A stretch of DNA of 64,000 nt from CBDDIP01 sp965229005 (GCA_965229005.1 CBDDIP010000001.1:620001-684000); one strand, 5' to 3'. Positions 1 to 10,789 are shown, counted from the stretch's first letter. Notes: generated by a model not told the origin, from the sequence alone. Program-made: numbers and translations.

Positions 1-26
1 ACCAAAGGCGGCCAAGCGGCGTTGAC

Positions 27-1433
27 TCAGCTGCGGCCGCGGTAGGTGGCGCCGGCGCCGGAGCTGTCCTTGTTCAGACGCTTCGACAGGTGCAGGCCCT
101 CGAGGATGAACTCGATGGCCGAAGCAACGGCGGCGGGCGACTCGTCGCCGCCCGTGAGGGACAGCACCGTCGCACGCAGCGCCGGCACCTCCTCCAGCAA
201 CTTCGCCTGATCGACCGAGGGGATGTCCTCGCCGGCATGGGCGATGACACCGGACTCGAACGCGGTGACGACGTCGCGAACCTGGTCGAGCGGCACGCGC
301 TCCTTGAACACGGTGAGCGTGGCCTGCTTGACGAGGTTCTCGAGGATGGCGCCCTCGCGGCCGTCCTCCAGCGTCTCGATCTCGACCTTGCCGCTGGTGC
401 TCGCGGCGAGCGCACCGAGATCGCTGACGCGAGGCACGACGTTCTTCTCACCGGCGCGCAGGCCGCGGCGCAGGGCGTTCGCGCCGAGCACCTCGAGGTT
501 GCTGACGGAGAGGCGCACACTGACGCCGCTGCGCTGGTTGACCTGGTTGCTGCTGCGGGCCAGCTGACTGAACGTGGCGACGACCTGTTCGAGGTAGTCG
601 GGCATCGACACCGTGACCTCGCCGACGGACAGCGAACGCGCTTCTTGGCGCATGATCGCCGTCTCGACCTCGACATCGAGCGGGTAGTGGGTGCGGATCT
701 GCGAGCCGAAGCGGTCCTTCAGCGGGGTGATGATCCGGCCGCGGTTGGTGTAGTCCTCCGGGTTGGCGCTGGCCACGAGCAACACGTCGAGCGGGAGGCG
801 GATCTTGTACCCGCGGATCTGCACGTCGCGCTCCTCGAGCACGTTGAGCAGACCGACCTGGATGCGCTCGCTGAGGTCGGGGATCTCGTTGATGGCGAAG
901 ATGCCGCGGTTCGTCCGCGGCACGAGGCCGTAGTGCAGCGTCAGCTCGTCGCTGAGGTAGCGGCCCTCGGCGACCTTGATCGGGTCGACCTCACCGATCA
1001 GGTCGGCGATGGACGTGTCCGGGGTGGCCAGCTTCTCGCCATAGCGATCCGAGCGATGCACCCAGGCGATCGGCGTGTCGTCGCCGAGCTCGGCGATCAG
1101 GTCGCGTGCGTGCTGGCTGACCGGGTGGTACGGATCGTCGTTGATCTCGCTGCCGGCGACGATCGGCATCCACTCGTCGAGCAGGCCGGTGAGCGAGCGG
1201 ATCATGCGCGTCTTGGCCTGTCCGCGCTCGCCGAGGAAGATCACGTCGTGGCCGGCGAGCAGCGCGTTCTCGAGCTGCGGCATGACCGTCTGCTCGTAGC
1301 CGATGACCCCGTCGAAGAGCGCTTCACCGGCCGAGATCTTGGTCACGGCGTTGCGCCGGATCTCTTCTTTCACCGGCACCGATTGCCATCCGGATGCCTT
1401 CAGCTCAGCAAGTGTGCCAGCGAGGTTCGACAT
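27..1433 (-). CDS. ChlI/MoxR-type AAA+ ATPase
   Basis: AAA+ ATPase of the magnesium-chelatase ChlI/MoxR group, 468 aa. Such proteins use ATP to remodel a partner, often a VWA-domain protein. Walker A is GERGQAKTR (about residues 68-76), Walker B is GIFAINE (177-183), and sensor 1 follows in VASANPEDY. No chlorophyll or cobalamin genes are nearby, so a chelatase role is not supported and a MoxR-like chaperone role is as likely. The usual VWA partner would lie beyond the left edge, downstream on the same strand. The ATG at 1433 is chosen because a TATGGT box (complement of 1440-1445) lies 6 nt upstream, which implies a leaderless mRNA. It diverges from the GH2 gene. The family assignment is firm; the substrate is unknown. 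Confidence 0.85.
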   Translation of the reverse strand: MSNLAGTLAELKASGWQSVPVKEEIRRNAVTKISAGEALFDGVIGYEQTVMPQLENALLAGHDVIFLGERGQAKTRMIRSLTGLLDEWMPIVAGSEINDDPYHPVSQHARDLIAELGDDTPIAWVHRSDRYGEKLATPDTSIADLIGEVDPIKVAEGRYLSDELTLHYGLVPRTNRGIFAINEIPDLSERIQVGLLNVLEERDVQIRGYKIRLPLDVLLVASANPEDYTNRGRIITPLKDRFGSQIRTHYPLDVEVETAIMRQEARSLSVGEVTVSMPDYLEQVVATFSQLARSSNQVNQRSGVSVRLSVSNLEVLGANALRRGLRAGEKNVVPRVSDLGALAASTSGKVEIETLEDGREGAILENLVKQATLTVFKERVPLDQVRDVVTAFESGVIAHAGEDIPSVDQAKLLEEVPALRATVLSLTGGDESPAAVASAIEFILEGLHLSKRLNKDSSGAGATYRGRS

Positions 1434-1464
1434 GGATCGACCATATCGGGCCTACGCTCGCCAC
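1434..1464. promoter_or_regulatory. 31-bp bidirectional leaderless promoter
   Basis: The gap between the AAA+ ATPase ATG (1433, minus) and the GH2 GTG (1465, plus) holds two face-to-face -10 boxes. TATGGT on the minus strand (1440-1445) is 6 nt from its ATG. TACGCT on the plus strand (1453-1458) is 6 nt from its GTG. Neither start has a Shine-Dalgarno sequence. Inferred from spacing; no transcript data. Confidence 0.55.
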
Positions 1465-3579
1465 GTGCAGTTGTCAGGCCCATGGCGGGCGAACATCGCC
1501 GACGATGACCTGCGCAGGGTGGCAATCGGGCTCGACCACGACGACAGCGAGTGGCCCACCGTGCCAGTTCCTGGCCACTGGCGCAGCACCGCCGAGTTCG
1601 CCACCAACGACGCCCCGTTGCTGTACCGCCATCGCTTCCACCTCGACCCCCCGCAGCCGGGCGAGCGCACGTTCGTCACCATCGAGGGCGTCTTCTACCA
1701 AGCCGACGTGTGGCTCGACGGTGCCTACCTCGGCGACCCCGAGGGCTACTTCTTCCCGCACACGTTCGAGATCACCGATCTGGCCCGTCTGGCCGATGAG
1801 CACGTCCTCGCCGTCGAGGTGGCCTGCGCGCCGCAGAGCAACAAGCGAGCCAAACGCAACATCACCGGCGTGCTGCAGCACTGGGATGCGCTCGATCCGG
1901 AGTGGAACCCGGGCGGCCTGTGGCGACCGGTGAACGTGCACTCCACGGGGCAGGTGCGCATCGACCGTTTGCGCGTGCTGTGCCGCGAAGCCAACGACGC
2001 CAACGCCCATCTCCGTCTCCACGCCCGGCTCGACTCGCTCGAGGCTCGGTCGGTGCGCGTGCGCACGTCCGTCGACGGCGTCGTGCTCGCGCAGCACGAG
2101 CAGACGCTGGCCAGGGGGATCAACGAGATCGACTGGAACCTCGACGTCAACGAGCCACGGCTGTGGTGGCCGTGGACGCTCGGCGAGCAGCACCTCACCG
2201 ATGTCAGCGTCGAGGTCCTCATCGGCGATCGGATCAGCGACCGTCGCCAGCTGCGTACCGGCCTTCGGGAGGTCGCGTTGCAGGACTGGGCGTTCTCGGT
2301 CAACGGCGAGCGACTGTTCACCAAGGGCGCCAACCTCGCGCCCACCCGCCAGGCACTGGCCGAGGCGACGCCCGAGGAGCTGCGTCGCGACGTCGAGCTC
2401 GCACGCGACGCCGGGCTCGACCTGTTGCGCGTGTACGGGCACATCAGCCGCCGCGAGTTGTACGACGCAGCCGACGAGCTCGGCATGTTGATCTGGCAGG
2501 ACTTCCCGCTGCAGTGGGGGTACGCCCGCACCATCCGCAAGGAAGCGGTTCGTCAGGCGCGCGAGGCGGTCGACCTGTTGGGTCACCACCCGTCGATCGC
2601 CGTGTGGTGCGCGCACAACGAGCCGCTCACCATCGAGGCAGGCGGACGTCACCCGGAAGGTGCCACCGGGCGGCAGTACATGTTCGGCCAGCAGCTGCCG
2701 TCGTGGAACCGCACCGTGCTCGACGGTTGGGTGAAGCGAGCGTTCGAACGTGCCGACGAAACGCGCACGACGATCGCCCACAGTGGTGTGCTGCCTCACC
2801 TGCCACAGCTCGACGGCACCGACAGCCACCTCTACTTCGGCTGGCACCACGGCACGGCGCGCGACCTGTCGGGCTTCGCCGCGACCATGCCGCGGATGGT
2901 GCGCTTCGTCAGCGAGTTCGGCGCGCAGGCGATTCCCGGCCACGCCGAGTTCATGAAGCCCGAGCAGTGGCCGGACCTCGACTGGGACGTGCTCGCCGAG
3001 CAGCACGGGCTGTACCTCCCCGGCTTCGAGCGCCACGTTCCCCCCGACGAGCACGCCACGTTCGCCAGCTGGCGCGACGCCTCGCAGCACTACCAGGCCA
3101 ACCTGCTGCGCCAGCAGATCGAGATCCTCCGACGGTTGAAGTACTCGCCGACCGGCGGCTTCTGCATGTTCATGTTCAACGACGGCGCGCCGATGGTGTC
3201 GTGCAGCATCCTCGACCACGAGCGCCAGCCGAAGGCCGCGTTCCAGGCGGTCGTCGATGCCTGCCGCCCGGTGATCGTGGTGGCCGATCAGCTCCCGGAT
3301 CAGGTCGAGGCGGGTCAACCGATGGCCGTCGACGTGCACGTGGTGAGCGACGTTCGTCGCGCGCTCGACGACGTGCTCTGCACCGCCGCCCTGCGCTGGC
3401 CGGGTGGCAGCCACGAGTGGCGCTGGCGCGGCGACGTCCCGCCCGATGCGTGCGTGCGCGTCGGCACCGCCCAGTTCGTGGTCGCCGACGCCCCCGGCGA
3501 GCTCTGGCTCGACCTGACCGTCGAGCACAGCGAGATGGCCGTCAGCAACCGCTACGTCAGCCAGATCATCCGCCCCTGA
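1465..3579 (+). CDS. GH2 beta-mannosidase-like hydrolase
   Basis: Glycoside hydrolase family 2 protein, 704 aa, of the beta-mannosidase type, expected to cleave beta-linked mannosides or related glycans. An N-terminal sugar-binding sandwich and an immunoglobulin-like domain precede a TIM barrel. The acid/base Glu is in CAHNEP (E386) and the nucleophile Glu in VSEFGAQ (E484). There is no signal peptide, so it probably acts in the cytoplasm on imported oligosaccharides. The GTG at 1465 is preferred: an upstream ATG at 1432 would overlap the start codon of the divergent gene, while TACGCT lies 6 nt before the GTG. Its 3' end faces a palindromic element and the AbiEi/DUF559-type gene. Mannosidase versus another GH2 specificity cannot be settled by reading. 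Confidence 0.85.
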   Translation: MQLSGPWRANIADDDLRRVAIGLDHDDSEWPTVPVPGHWRSTAEFATNDAPLLYRHRFHLDPPQPGERTFVTIEGVFYQADVWLDGAYLGDPEGYFFPHTFEITDLARLADEHVLAVEVACAPQSNKRAKRNITGVLQHWDALDPEWNPGGLWRPVNVHSTGQVRIDRLRVLCREANDANAHLRLHARLDSLEARSVRVRTSVDGVVLAQHEQTLARGINEIDWNLDVNEPRLWWPWTLGEQHLTDVSVEVLIGDRISDRRQLRTGLREVALQDWAFSVNGERLFTKGANLAPTRQALAEATPEELRRDVELARDAGLDLLRVYGHISRRELYDAADELGMLIWQDFPLQWGYARTIRKEAVRQAREAVDLLGHHPSIAVWCAHNEPLTIEAGGRHPEGATGRQYMFGQQLPSWNRTVLDGWVKRAFERADETRTTIAHSGVLPHLPQLDGTDSHLYFGWHHGTARDLSGFAATMPRMVRFVSEFGAQAIPGHAEFMKPEQWPDLDWDVLAEQHGLYLPGFERHVPPDEHATFASWRDASQHYQANLLRQQIEILRRLKYSPTGGFCMFMFNDGAPMVSCSILDHERQPKAAFQAVVDACRPVIVVADQLPDQVEAGQPMAVDVHVVSDVRRALDDVLCTAALRWPGGSHEWRWRGDVPPDACVRVGTAQFVVADAPGELWLDLTVEHSEMAVSNRYVSQIIRP

Positions 3580-3606
3580 CATCCCCGCCCGTTCAGGCAG
3601 TTTGAC

Positions 3607-3655
3607 CTTCTCGGTGCAGATCGCGACAGGTCCTGTCACGACCTGCGCCGAGAAG
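3607..3655. repeat. Palindromic element, copy A
   Basis: Near-perfect inverted repeat with arms of about 24 nt (3607-3630 and 3632-3655). It opens CTTCTCGGTGCAG and closes CTGCGCCGAGAAG, around a GACAGG/CCTGTC core. Only three arm positions differ, all transitions. It lies between the 3' ends of the GH2 gene and the AbiEi/DUF559-type gene, and the stop codon of the latter (3636-3638) is inside it. There is no T-run, so it is an unusual terminator if it is one. It matches copies at 4608 and 36859. Confidence 0.75.
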
Positions 3656-4562
3656 CAGCGATCTCGGGCGCCCACCGCTCGACGATCTGCGTGATCCGGC
3701 GAGCCACCGACGCCGGCTGCGCCGTCAGCTGCGTCCACGTGAACCGCACCACGATGTAGCCGGCGGCTGCGTGATCCTGGTCGCGTTGACGGTCTCGCTC
3801 GAATTGCTCGACGTCGTACTCGTGGTGCTTGCGGCCATCACACTCGAGGAGGATGTTCGTGCCGTCGATGCGGAAGTCCACTTCCCAGCCCTCGACGATC
3901 TCGTGAAACGTCATGGGAGGAAGGCGGTACCGGTTCGCAAGCGCTGCCATCTTCGTCTCGAGCACGCTGTCCGCGATCGCCCGCGCGAACGGGTAACGAG
4001 CCAGCGCATCGCGAAGCGCAGCTGTCCCGTGCCGACCTTTGATCGCATGGCGTTCGAGCGTCGCGACCACCGCGATCGGCGATGCGAGACCGCGAATGAT
4101 GATCGCCTCCATTGCGGGGTAGACGCCCTCGGGATCGACGGAGCCGAGGTCGACCAGCATCCGCAACGGCGAGGTGACCGGGATGCCGAATCGCAATTGA
4201 GGGAACAGGTCGGCGGTCGACGTCGGACGGTGCACGACAACACCCGAGGGGCTGCGTCGGAGGTTTCGCAGCGTGATCACATCGATCGGGTCTCGGTTCG
4301 GGCGCTCTGCACCCCACAGCGACGCGGAGGTTCGGTGCGAAGCGAGCGCACCTGTTCCGCATGCCCAGACTGCAGCAAGTGCTGACTGGTGCGCGGTCAT
4401 CGGGCTCCCCGGCATTCGCGCCACGCCACGATGGACCTCATCCAGTTGCGCGCGCTTGAGCATTCGATACCACGTACGCGAGGCGATGCCGAGGCGCTCG
4501 GCGACCGGCTTGGTGATCAAACCGTGGTGGGTGGTGGCGTAGGCGTAGATCTGGCGTTGCAC
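3636..4562 (-). CDS. AbiEi/DUF559 (Vsr-fold) protein
   Basis: Protein of 308 aa. The N-terminal winged-helix-like segment resembles the AbiEi antitoxin family (ITKPVAERLGIASRTWYRMLKRAQL). The C-terminal DUF559 domain has the Vsr/restriction-endonuclease fold, with VDFRIDGTNILLECDGRKHH carrying the acidic residues. Such proteins are common and often multicopy in actinobacteria; their role is unproven and may be DNA cleavage or regulation. An ATG at 4619 lies inside palindrome copy B and would add residues unlike the family, so the GTG at 4562 (MQRQIYAYA) is preferred. The gene is exactly bracketed by copies A and B, suggesting it moves with them or is a late insertion between GH2 and sdhB. No toxin gene is adjacent. 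Confidence 0.7.
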   Translation of the reverse strand: MQRQIYAYATTHHGLITKPVAERLGIASRTWYRMLKRAQLDEVHRGVARMPGSPMTAHQSALAAVWACGTGALASHRTSASLWGAERPNRDPIDVITLRNLRRSPSGVVVHRPTSTADLFPQLRFGIPVTSPLRMLVDLGSVDPEGVYPAMEAIIIRGLASPIAVVATLERHAIKGRHGTAALRDALARYPFARAIADSVLETKMAALANRYRLPPMTFHEIVEGWEVDFRIDGTNILLECDGRKHHEYDVEQFERDRQRDQDHAAAGYIVVRFTWTQLTAQPASVARRITQIVERWAPEIAASRRRS

Positions 4563-4607
4563 ACACACAAAGACCGTGCCGAAATGCCCTGGGAGGAAAA
4601 ATTGCTG

Positions 4608-4654
4608 TTCTCGGTGCAACCTGCGACAGACGCTGTCGCTATCTGCACCGAGAA
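4608..4654. repeat. Palindromic element, copy B
   Basis: Inverted repeat with 22-nt arms (4608-4629 and 4633-4654). An 11-bp outer stem (TTCTCGGTGCA/TGCACCGAGAA) and a 7-bp inner stem (GCGACAG/CTGTCGC) flank a 4-nt mismatch bulge. Its right arm, reverse-complemented, matches the left arm of copy A at 21 of 22 positions. It starts 4 bp after the sdhB stop codon and so also sits where a terminator of sdhCAB would be. Confidence 0.75.
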
Positions 4655-4658
4655 GGGC

Positions 4659-5435
4659 CTACTGGCGGGCGAGGTCTTTGCGGTTGGCGAGCTTGGACTT
4701 GCGGTAGTCCTTGTGCATGAGGGCGATCACGTCGATCGAGATCTCCTTCGGGCACGCGGCTTCGCACTCACCGTGGTTCGTGCACGAACCGAAGTACTCG
4801 TCCATCGTCTCGACCATGGCCTCGACGCGGCTGAAGCGCTCGGCCTGGCCCTGCGGGAGCAGGTTGAGGTGGGCGACCTTCGCCCCGGTGAACAGGTTCG
4901 CCGCACCGTTCGGGCAGGCGGCGACGCAGGCTCCGCAGCCGATGCACTCGGCGGCGTCCATTGCTGCGTCCGCGACCGGCTTGGGGATCGGGATCAGGTT
5001 GGCGTCGGGCGCTCCACCGGTGGGCGCGGTGATGAAGCCACCGGCTTCGACGATGCGATCGAACGCGGCACGATCGACCATCAGGTCGCGCAAAATGGGA
5101 AACGCCGTCGCACGCCAGGGCTCGATGACGATCTCACGGTTCGACGTGAACTTGCGCATGTGCAGCTGGCACGTCGCCGTGCCGCGCTGCGGACCGTGCG
5201 CCTGGCCGTCGATCATCAACGAGCACGTGCCGCAGATGCCCTCGCGGCAGTCGTGGTCGAAGACGACAGCGTCGCGGCCCTCGTTGATCAGCTGCTCGTT
5301 GAGGATGTCGAGCATCTCCAGGAAGGAGGCCTCGTCGCTGATCGAGTCCATCCGGTACACCTCGAAGTGACCGGGGTCCGACGGTCCCGTCTGGCGCCAG
5401 ATCTTGAGCGTGAGGTTGGTCAGGTGGTTGCTCAC
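4659..5435 (-). CDS. sdhB: Succinate dehydrogenase iron-sulfur subunit
   Basis: Iron-sulfur subunit of succinate dehydrogenase (complex II), 258 aa, passing electrons from the flavin of SdhA to the membrane cytochrome. An N-terminal plant-type [2Fe-2S] motif (CREGICGTC plus a later Cys in TATCQL) precedes a [4Fe-4S] motif CIGCGACVAACPNGA and the third-cluster motif CTNHGECEAACPKEI. It is the last gene of sdhCAB. The start is a GTG at 5435 with AGGAG upstream, consistent with an internal operon gene. It acts at the inner face of the membrane. The 70-bp gap to sdhA is longer than expected and carries a GAGCGAAGCGAG repeat. Confidence 0.95.
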   Translation of the reverse strand: MSNHLTNLTLKIWRQTGPSDPGHFEVYRMDSISDEASFLEMLDILNEQLINEGRDAVVFDHDCREGICGTCSLMIDGQAHGPQRGTATCQLHMRKFTSNREIVIEPWRATAFPILRDLMVDRAAFDRIVEAGGFITAPTGGAPDANLIPIPKPVADAAMDAAECIGCGACVAACPNGAANLFTGAKVAHLNLLPQGQAERFSRVEAMVETMDEYFGSCTNHGECEAACPKEISIDVIALMHKDYRKSKLANRKDLARQ

Positions 5436-5463
5436 GAACGTGCTCCTACTTGACGGATTGTCT

Positions 5464-5481
5464 GAGCGAAGCGAGTCCGAG
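5464..5481. repeat. GAGCGNAGCGAG repeat, copy 1
   Basis: An 18-bp stretch, GAGCGAAGCGAGTCCGAG, lies in the sdhA-sdhB spacer. It matches the stretch at 59318-59335 in 16 of 18 positions. This type of short GC-rich repeat is scattered in many high-GC genomes; no function can be assigned. Confidence 0.45.
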
Positions 5482-5505
5482 CTTGCGAGGCATCATCACG
5501 TTTGC

Positions 5506-7446
5506 TCACTTGTAGCTCCGGGTGGCGAGGTGGATGGCTTCGAACTCGAGCGGCTCGACGTTGCGGATGGCGTTCATCGGATCGCCGGTCCACTCCCAGG
5601 CGGCGACGTGTGCGAAGTGCTCGTCGTCGCGCTTGGCCTCGCCTTCGTCGTCCTGGAACTCGGCACGGAAGTGACCGCCGCATGACTCGCGGCGCTCCAG
5701 TGCGTCACGGCACATCAACATGCCGAGCTGGAAGAAGTCGTCGACGCGACCGGCCTTCTCCAACGTCTGGTTGACGCTGGCACCATCGCCGGTGACGCGC
5801 AGGTCCTTCTGGAACTCGCCGTACAGCGCCGGCAGCTCGCTGAGCGCCTTCTCCAGACCCTGCTCGGTGCGCTCCATGCCGCAGTAGTCCCAGATGATCT
5901 TGCCGAGCTCGCGGTGGAACCAATCAGGCGACCGCGTGCCACGGATGTCGAGGTAGCCCTGGAACCGTGCCCGCGCTGCCTGTTCGGCAGCCTGGAATTC
6001 GGGGTGGTCGGTGCCGGGGATCGGCTTGTTGAGCATCGGGGCGAGGTAGTTGCCGATCGTGTACGGCAGCACGAAGTAGCCGTCCGCCAAGCCCTGCATG
6101 AGCGCCGAGGCGCCGAGGCGGTTGGCGCCGTGGTCGCTGAAGTTGGCCTCGCCGGCGGCGTAGAGGCCGGGCACGGTGGTCATCAGCTCGTAGTCGACCC
6201 ACAGCCCACCCATCGTGTAGTGGCTGGCGGGGTAGATGCGCATCGGCGTGTCGTACGGGTTCTCGCCCGCGATGCGCTCGTACATCGTGAACAGGTTGCC
6301 GTAGCGCTCTTCCACGACGTCCTTGCCGAGACGAGCGATGGCCGCGGCGAAGTCGAGGTTGACGCCGTTCTTCAACGGCCCGACGCCGCGACCGGAGTCG
6401 ACGGCGCGCTTTGCCGCACGCGACGAGATGTCGCGCGGCGCGAGGTTGCCAAAGCTCGGGTAGAGCCGTTCGAGGATGTAGTCGCGTTCGTCCTCGGGGA
6501 TCTGCGCGGCCGGACGTTCATCGCCGGCCACCTTCGGTACCCACACTCGGCCGTCGTTGCGCAACGACTCGCTCATCAGCGTCAGCTTCGATTGGCTGTC
6601 ATCGCTCTGCGGGATGCACGTCGGGTGGATCTGCGTGTAGCAGGGGTTGGCGAAGAACGCCCCCTTCTGGTGCGCACGCCACGCCGCGGTGACGTTGCAG
6701 TTCATCGCGTTGGTGGAGAGGAAGAAGACGTTCCCGTAACCGCCCGTGCAGAGCACCACCGCGTGCGCGGCGTGCGACGTGACGATGCCGTCGACCAGGT
6801 CGCGCGTGACGATGCCGGCGCAGCGACCGTCGATGACGACCGTGTCGAGCAGCTCGCTGCGGTTGAACAGGCGCACGTTGCCGAGGCCGATCTGGCGCGC
6901 CAGCTGCTGGTAGGCGCCGAGCAGCAGCTGCTGGCCCGTCTGCCCACGGGCGTAGAACGTGCGGCTGACCTGTGCGCCACCGAACGAGCGGTTGTCCAGC
7001 TGGCCGCCGTACTCGCGTGCGAACGGCACGCCCTGGGCGACCATCTGGTCGATGATGTCGACGCTCACCTCGGCGAGGCGATGCACGTTGCCTTCACGCG
7101 AGCGGAAGTCGCCGCCCTTGATCGTGTCGTAGAAGAGGCGGTGGATGCTGTCGCCGTCGCCGCGGTAGTTCTTCGCCGCGTTGATGCCGCCCTGCGCGGC
7201 GATCGAGTGGGCACGGCGCGGTGAGTCGTGGAACGTGAACACGTCGACCTGGTAGCCGAGCTCGGCCATCGTCGCCGCGGCCGACGCGCCGGCCAAGCCG
7301 GAGCCGACCACGATCACCTTGAACTTGCGCTTGTTGTTCGGGTTGACGAGCTTGACGTCGTCCTTGTACGTCGCCCACTTGTCGTTGATCGGGCCGGCAG
7401 GGATCTTTGCGTTGAGCTTGCTGGACGTCGGTGCAGTCATGGTCAT
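5506..7446 (-). CDS. sdhA: Succinate dehydrogenase flavoprotein subunit
   Basis: Flavoprotein of complex II, 646 aa, oxidising succinate to fumarate. The N-terminal Rossmann FAD-binding motif is VIVVGSGLAGASAAATMAEL. The segment SPRRAHSIAAQGGINAAKNY holds the His expected to carry the covalent FAD. The substrate-site motif FGGAQVSRTFYARGQTGQQL and the conserved ASHYTMGGLWVDYELMTTVPGLYAAGE block are intact. The sequence style and the single fused cytochrome partner fit the B-type enzymes of Bacteroidetes, Chlamydiae and actinobacteria. It lies 10 bp downstream of sdhC and upstream of sdhB, so the three are almost certainly co-transcribed. Confidence 0.96.
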   Translation of the reverse strand: MTMTAPTSSKLNAKIPAGPINDKWATYKDDVKLVNPNNKRKFKVIVVGSGLAGASAAATMAELGYQVDVFTFHDSPRRAHSIAAQGGINAAKNYRGDGDSIHRLFYDTIKGGDFRSREGNVHRLAEVSVDIIDQMVAQGVPFAREYGGQLDNRSFGGAQVSRTFYARGQTGQQLLLGAYQQLARQIGLGNVRLFNRSELLDTVVIDGRCAGIVTRDLVDGIVTSHAAHAVVLCTGGYGNVFFLSTNAMNCNVTAAWRAHQKGAFFANPCYTQIHPTCIPQSDDSQSKLTLMSESLRNDGRVWVPKVAGDERPAAQIPEDERDYILERLYPSFGNLAPRDISSRAAKRAVDSGRGVGPLKNGVNLDFAAAIARLGKDVVEERYGNLFTMYERIAGENPYDTPMRIYPASHYTMGGLWVDYELMTTVPGLYAAGEANFSDHGANRLGASALMQGLADGYFVLPYTIGNYLAPMLNKPIPGTDHPEFQAAEQAARARFQGYLDIRGTRSPDWFHRELGKIIWDYCGMERTEQGLEKALSELPALYGEFQKDLRVTGDGASVNQTLEKAGRVDDFFQLGMLMCRDALERRESCGGHFRAEFQDDEGEAKRDDEHFAHVAAWEWTGDPMNAIRNVEPLEFEAIHLATRSYK

Positions 7447-7456
7447 GATCGGGACC

Positions 7457-8227
7457 TCACTTCTTCAGGTCCACGATGCCGGCGAGCACCGCGACCGGGA
7501 ACGAGACGTTCATCACAACCACGAGCGTGGCAAATCCGGTGGCGAAGCCGCGGCGCCACTGGTTGAAGCGAGGGCGGTTCCAGCCCATCGATTGGAAGAG
7601 GCTCCACGCGCCATGGAAGAGGTGGATGCCCAGCGCGATGTTGGCGACGATGTAGAGGATCGCCACCGGCCACCGATCGAGGCTCAGCGCGACGTTGTGA
7701 TACGGCTCGCCGCGGATGAACACGTCGTCGGTGCCGGTCGCAGTGACCCAACCCCACGTGAGATCAGCGAGGTGCCACAGGAGGAAGAGGCCGACGATCA
7801 CACCGGTCCAGCGCATCGTGCGGCTGGCGAAGTTGGCGACCTCGTAGTCGCGCGGGCTCTGGTACTTCACCGAGCGCGCCCGGCGGTTCATCACCGTCAG
7901 GCTGTAGGCCGCGTGGATGTGGAGGAAGAAGGCGCCGATGAGCCCGAAGCGCAGCAGCCACAGCAGCACCGTGCGCGGCGCGATCGGCACGAGCAGCTCG
8001 CGGAGGAACTCGCCGTAGTGGTTGAAGTCCTCCCGACCGAGGTACATCTTGAGGTTGCCGACGGCATGGGCGAAGACGAAGCCCATGATCGCGATCCCCG
8101 AGAGTGCCATGGCGTACTTCTTGCCGACGGCGGTGCCGTAGAGGTCGAGGAGGAAAAACTTCCGCCGCTTCCGAGGGACCGCTGCCGTGCCCGTGACGGG
8201 CGCCCGCGAGTTGATTGCCTGTGCCAT
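7457..8227 (-). CDS. sdhC: Succinate dehydrogenase cytochrome b subunit
   Basis: Membrane anchor of B-type complex II (cytochrome b558 family), 256 aa, with five predicted helices. It binds two hemes through His residues in the helices, for example GFVFAHAVGNL, FFLHIHAAYS, LFLLWHLADL and LGIHLFHGAW, and passes electrons to quinone. First gene of sdhCAB. The ATG at 8227 (MAQAINS) is chosen because a TACCGT box (complement of 8236-8241) lies 8 nt upstream, implying a leaderless transcript. A longer start 21 nt upstream is possible but would cover that box. It diverges from hppA across a 165-bp gap. Confidence 0.93.
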   Translation of the reverse strand: MAQAINSRAPVTGTAAVPRKRRKFFLLDLYGTAVGKKYAMALSGIAIMGFVFAHAVGNLKMYLGREDFNHYGEFLRELLVPIAPRTVLLWLLRFGLIGAFFLHIHAAYSLTVMNRRARSVKYQSPRDYEVANFASRTMRWTGVIVGLFLLWHLADLTWGWVTATGTDDVFIRGEPYHNVALSLDRWPVAILYIVANIALGIHLFHGAWSLFQSMGWNRPRFNQWRRGFATGFATLVVVMNVSFPVAVLAGIVDLKK

Positions 8228-8392
8228 CAGCGGTGACGGTAGCCCCACCCCAGCTCACGTGAGAACTTTCACGAGACATGGCACGCGGGCCGGAACATTC
8301 GTGTCAAGCGTCACGCAGTCCCTACACTCTCCACGTTTCCCAACCCAGTGCGTCCAACGGAGGGCGCGCGCGATCCACTCGGAGACTCACCG
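8228..8392. promoter_or_regulatory. sdhC-hppA divergent regulatory region
   Basis: This 165-bp gap is one of the longest in the window. For sdhC, a TACCGT box on the minus strand (8236-8241) lies 8 nt from its ATG. For hppA, TACACT (8323-8328) with a GTGTCA -35-like hexamer (8301-8306, 16-nt spacer) would give a leader of about 58 nt. A perfect 10-bp palindrome, CTCACGTGAG (8254-8263), between them is a candidate operator. All are inferred from pattern. Confidence 0.5.
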
Positions 8393-10711
<2,319 letters not shown>

Positions 10712-10733
10712 CAGGTTCACGCTGACGCGTTCT

Positions 10734-10769
10734 GCACGGCCCGGGCGCTGCCCGGGCCGTGTGCGTTTT
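10734..10769 (+). terminator. Rho-independent terminator after hppA
   Basis: GCACGGCCCGGGC (10734-10746), a 3-nt loop GCT, then the complementary arm ending at 10764, followed by GTTTT. A long, almost pure G/C stem plus a short T-run 22 bp past the hppA stop is a textbook intrinsic terminator. Confidence 0.85.
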
Positions 10770-10775
10770 CACCGG

Positions 10776-10781
10776 TAGCCT
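10776..10781 (+). promoter_or_regulatory. Leaderless -10 box for DedA gene
   Basis: TAGCCT lies exactly 8 nt before the ATG at 10790 with no ribosome binding site between, immediately after the hppA terminator. Transcription would start at or next to the A of the ATG. Confidence 0.55.
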
Positions 10782-10789
10782 CGCCAGCC

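Noticed and set aside
1474..3738. 754-residue minus-strand open frame antisense to the GH2 gene
   Set aside because: High-GC shadow: Arg/His/Val-rich with no motif, while the plus strand codes for an intact GH2 with both catalytic Glu.
3600..4660. Insertion sequence flanked by terminal inverted repeats
   Set aside because: No transposase domain, no target-site duplication seen, and each flank is itself a full palindrome rather than one half of an inverted pair.
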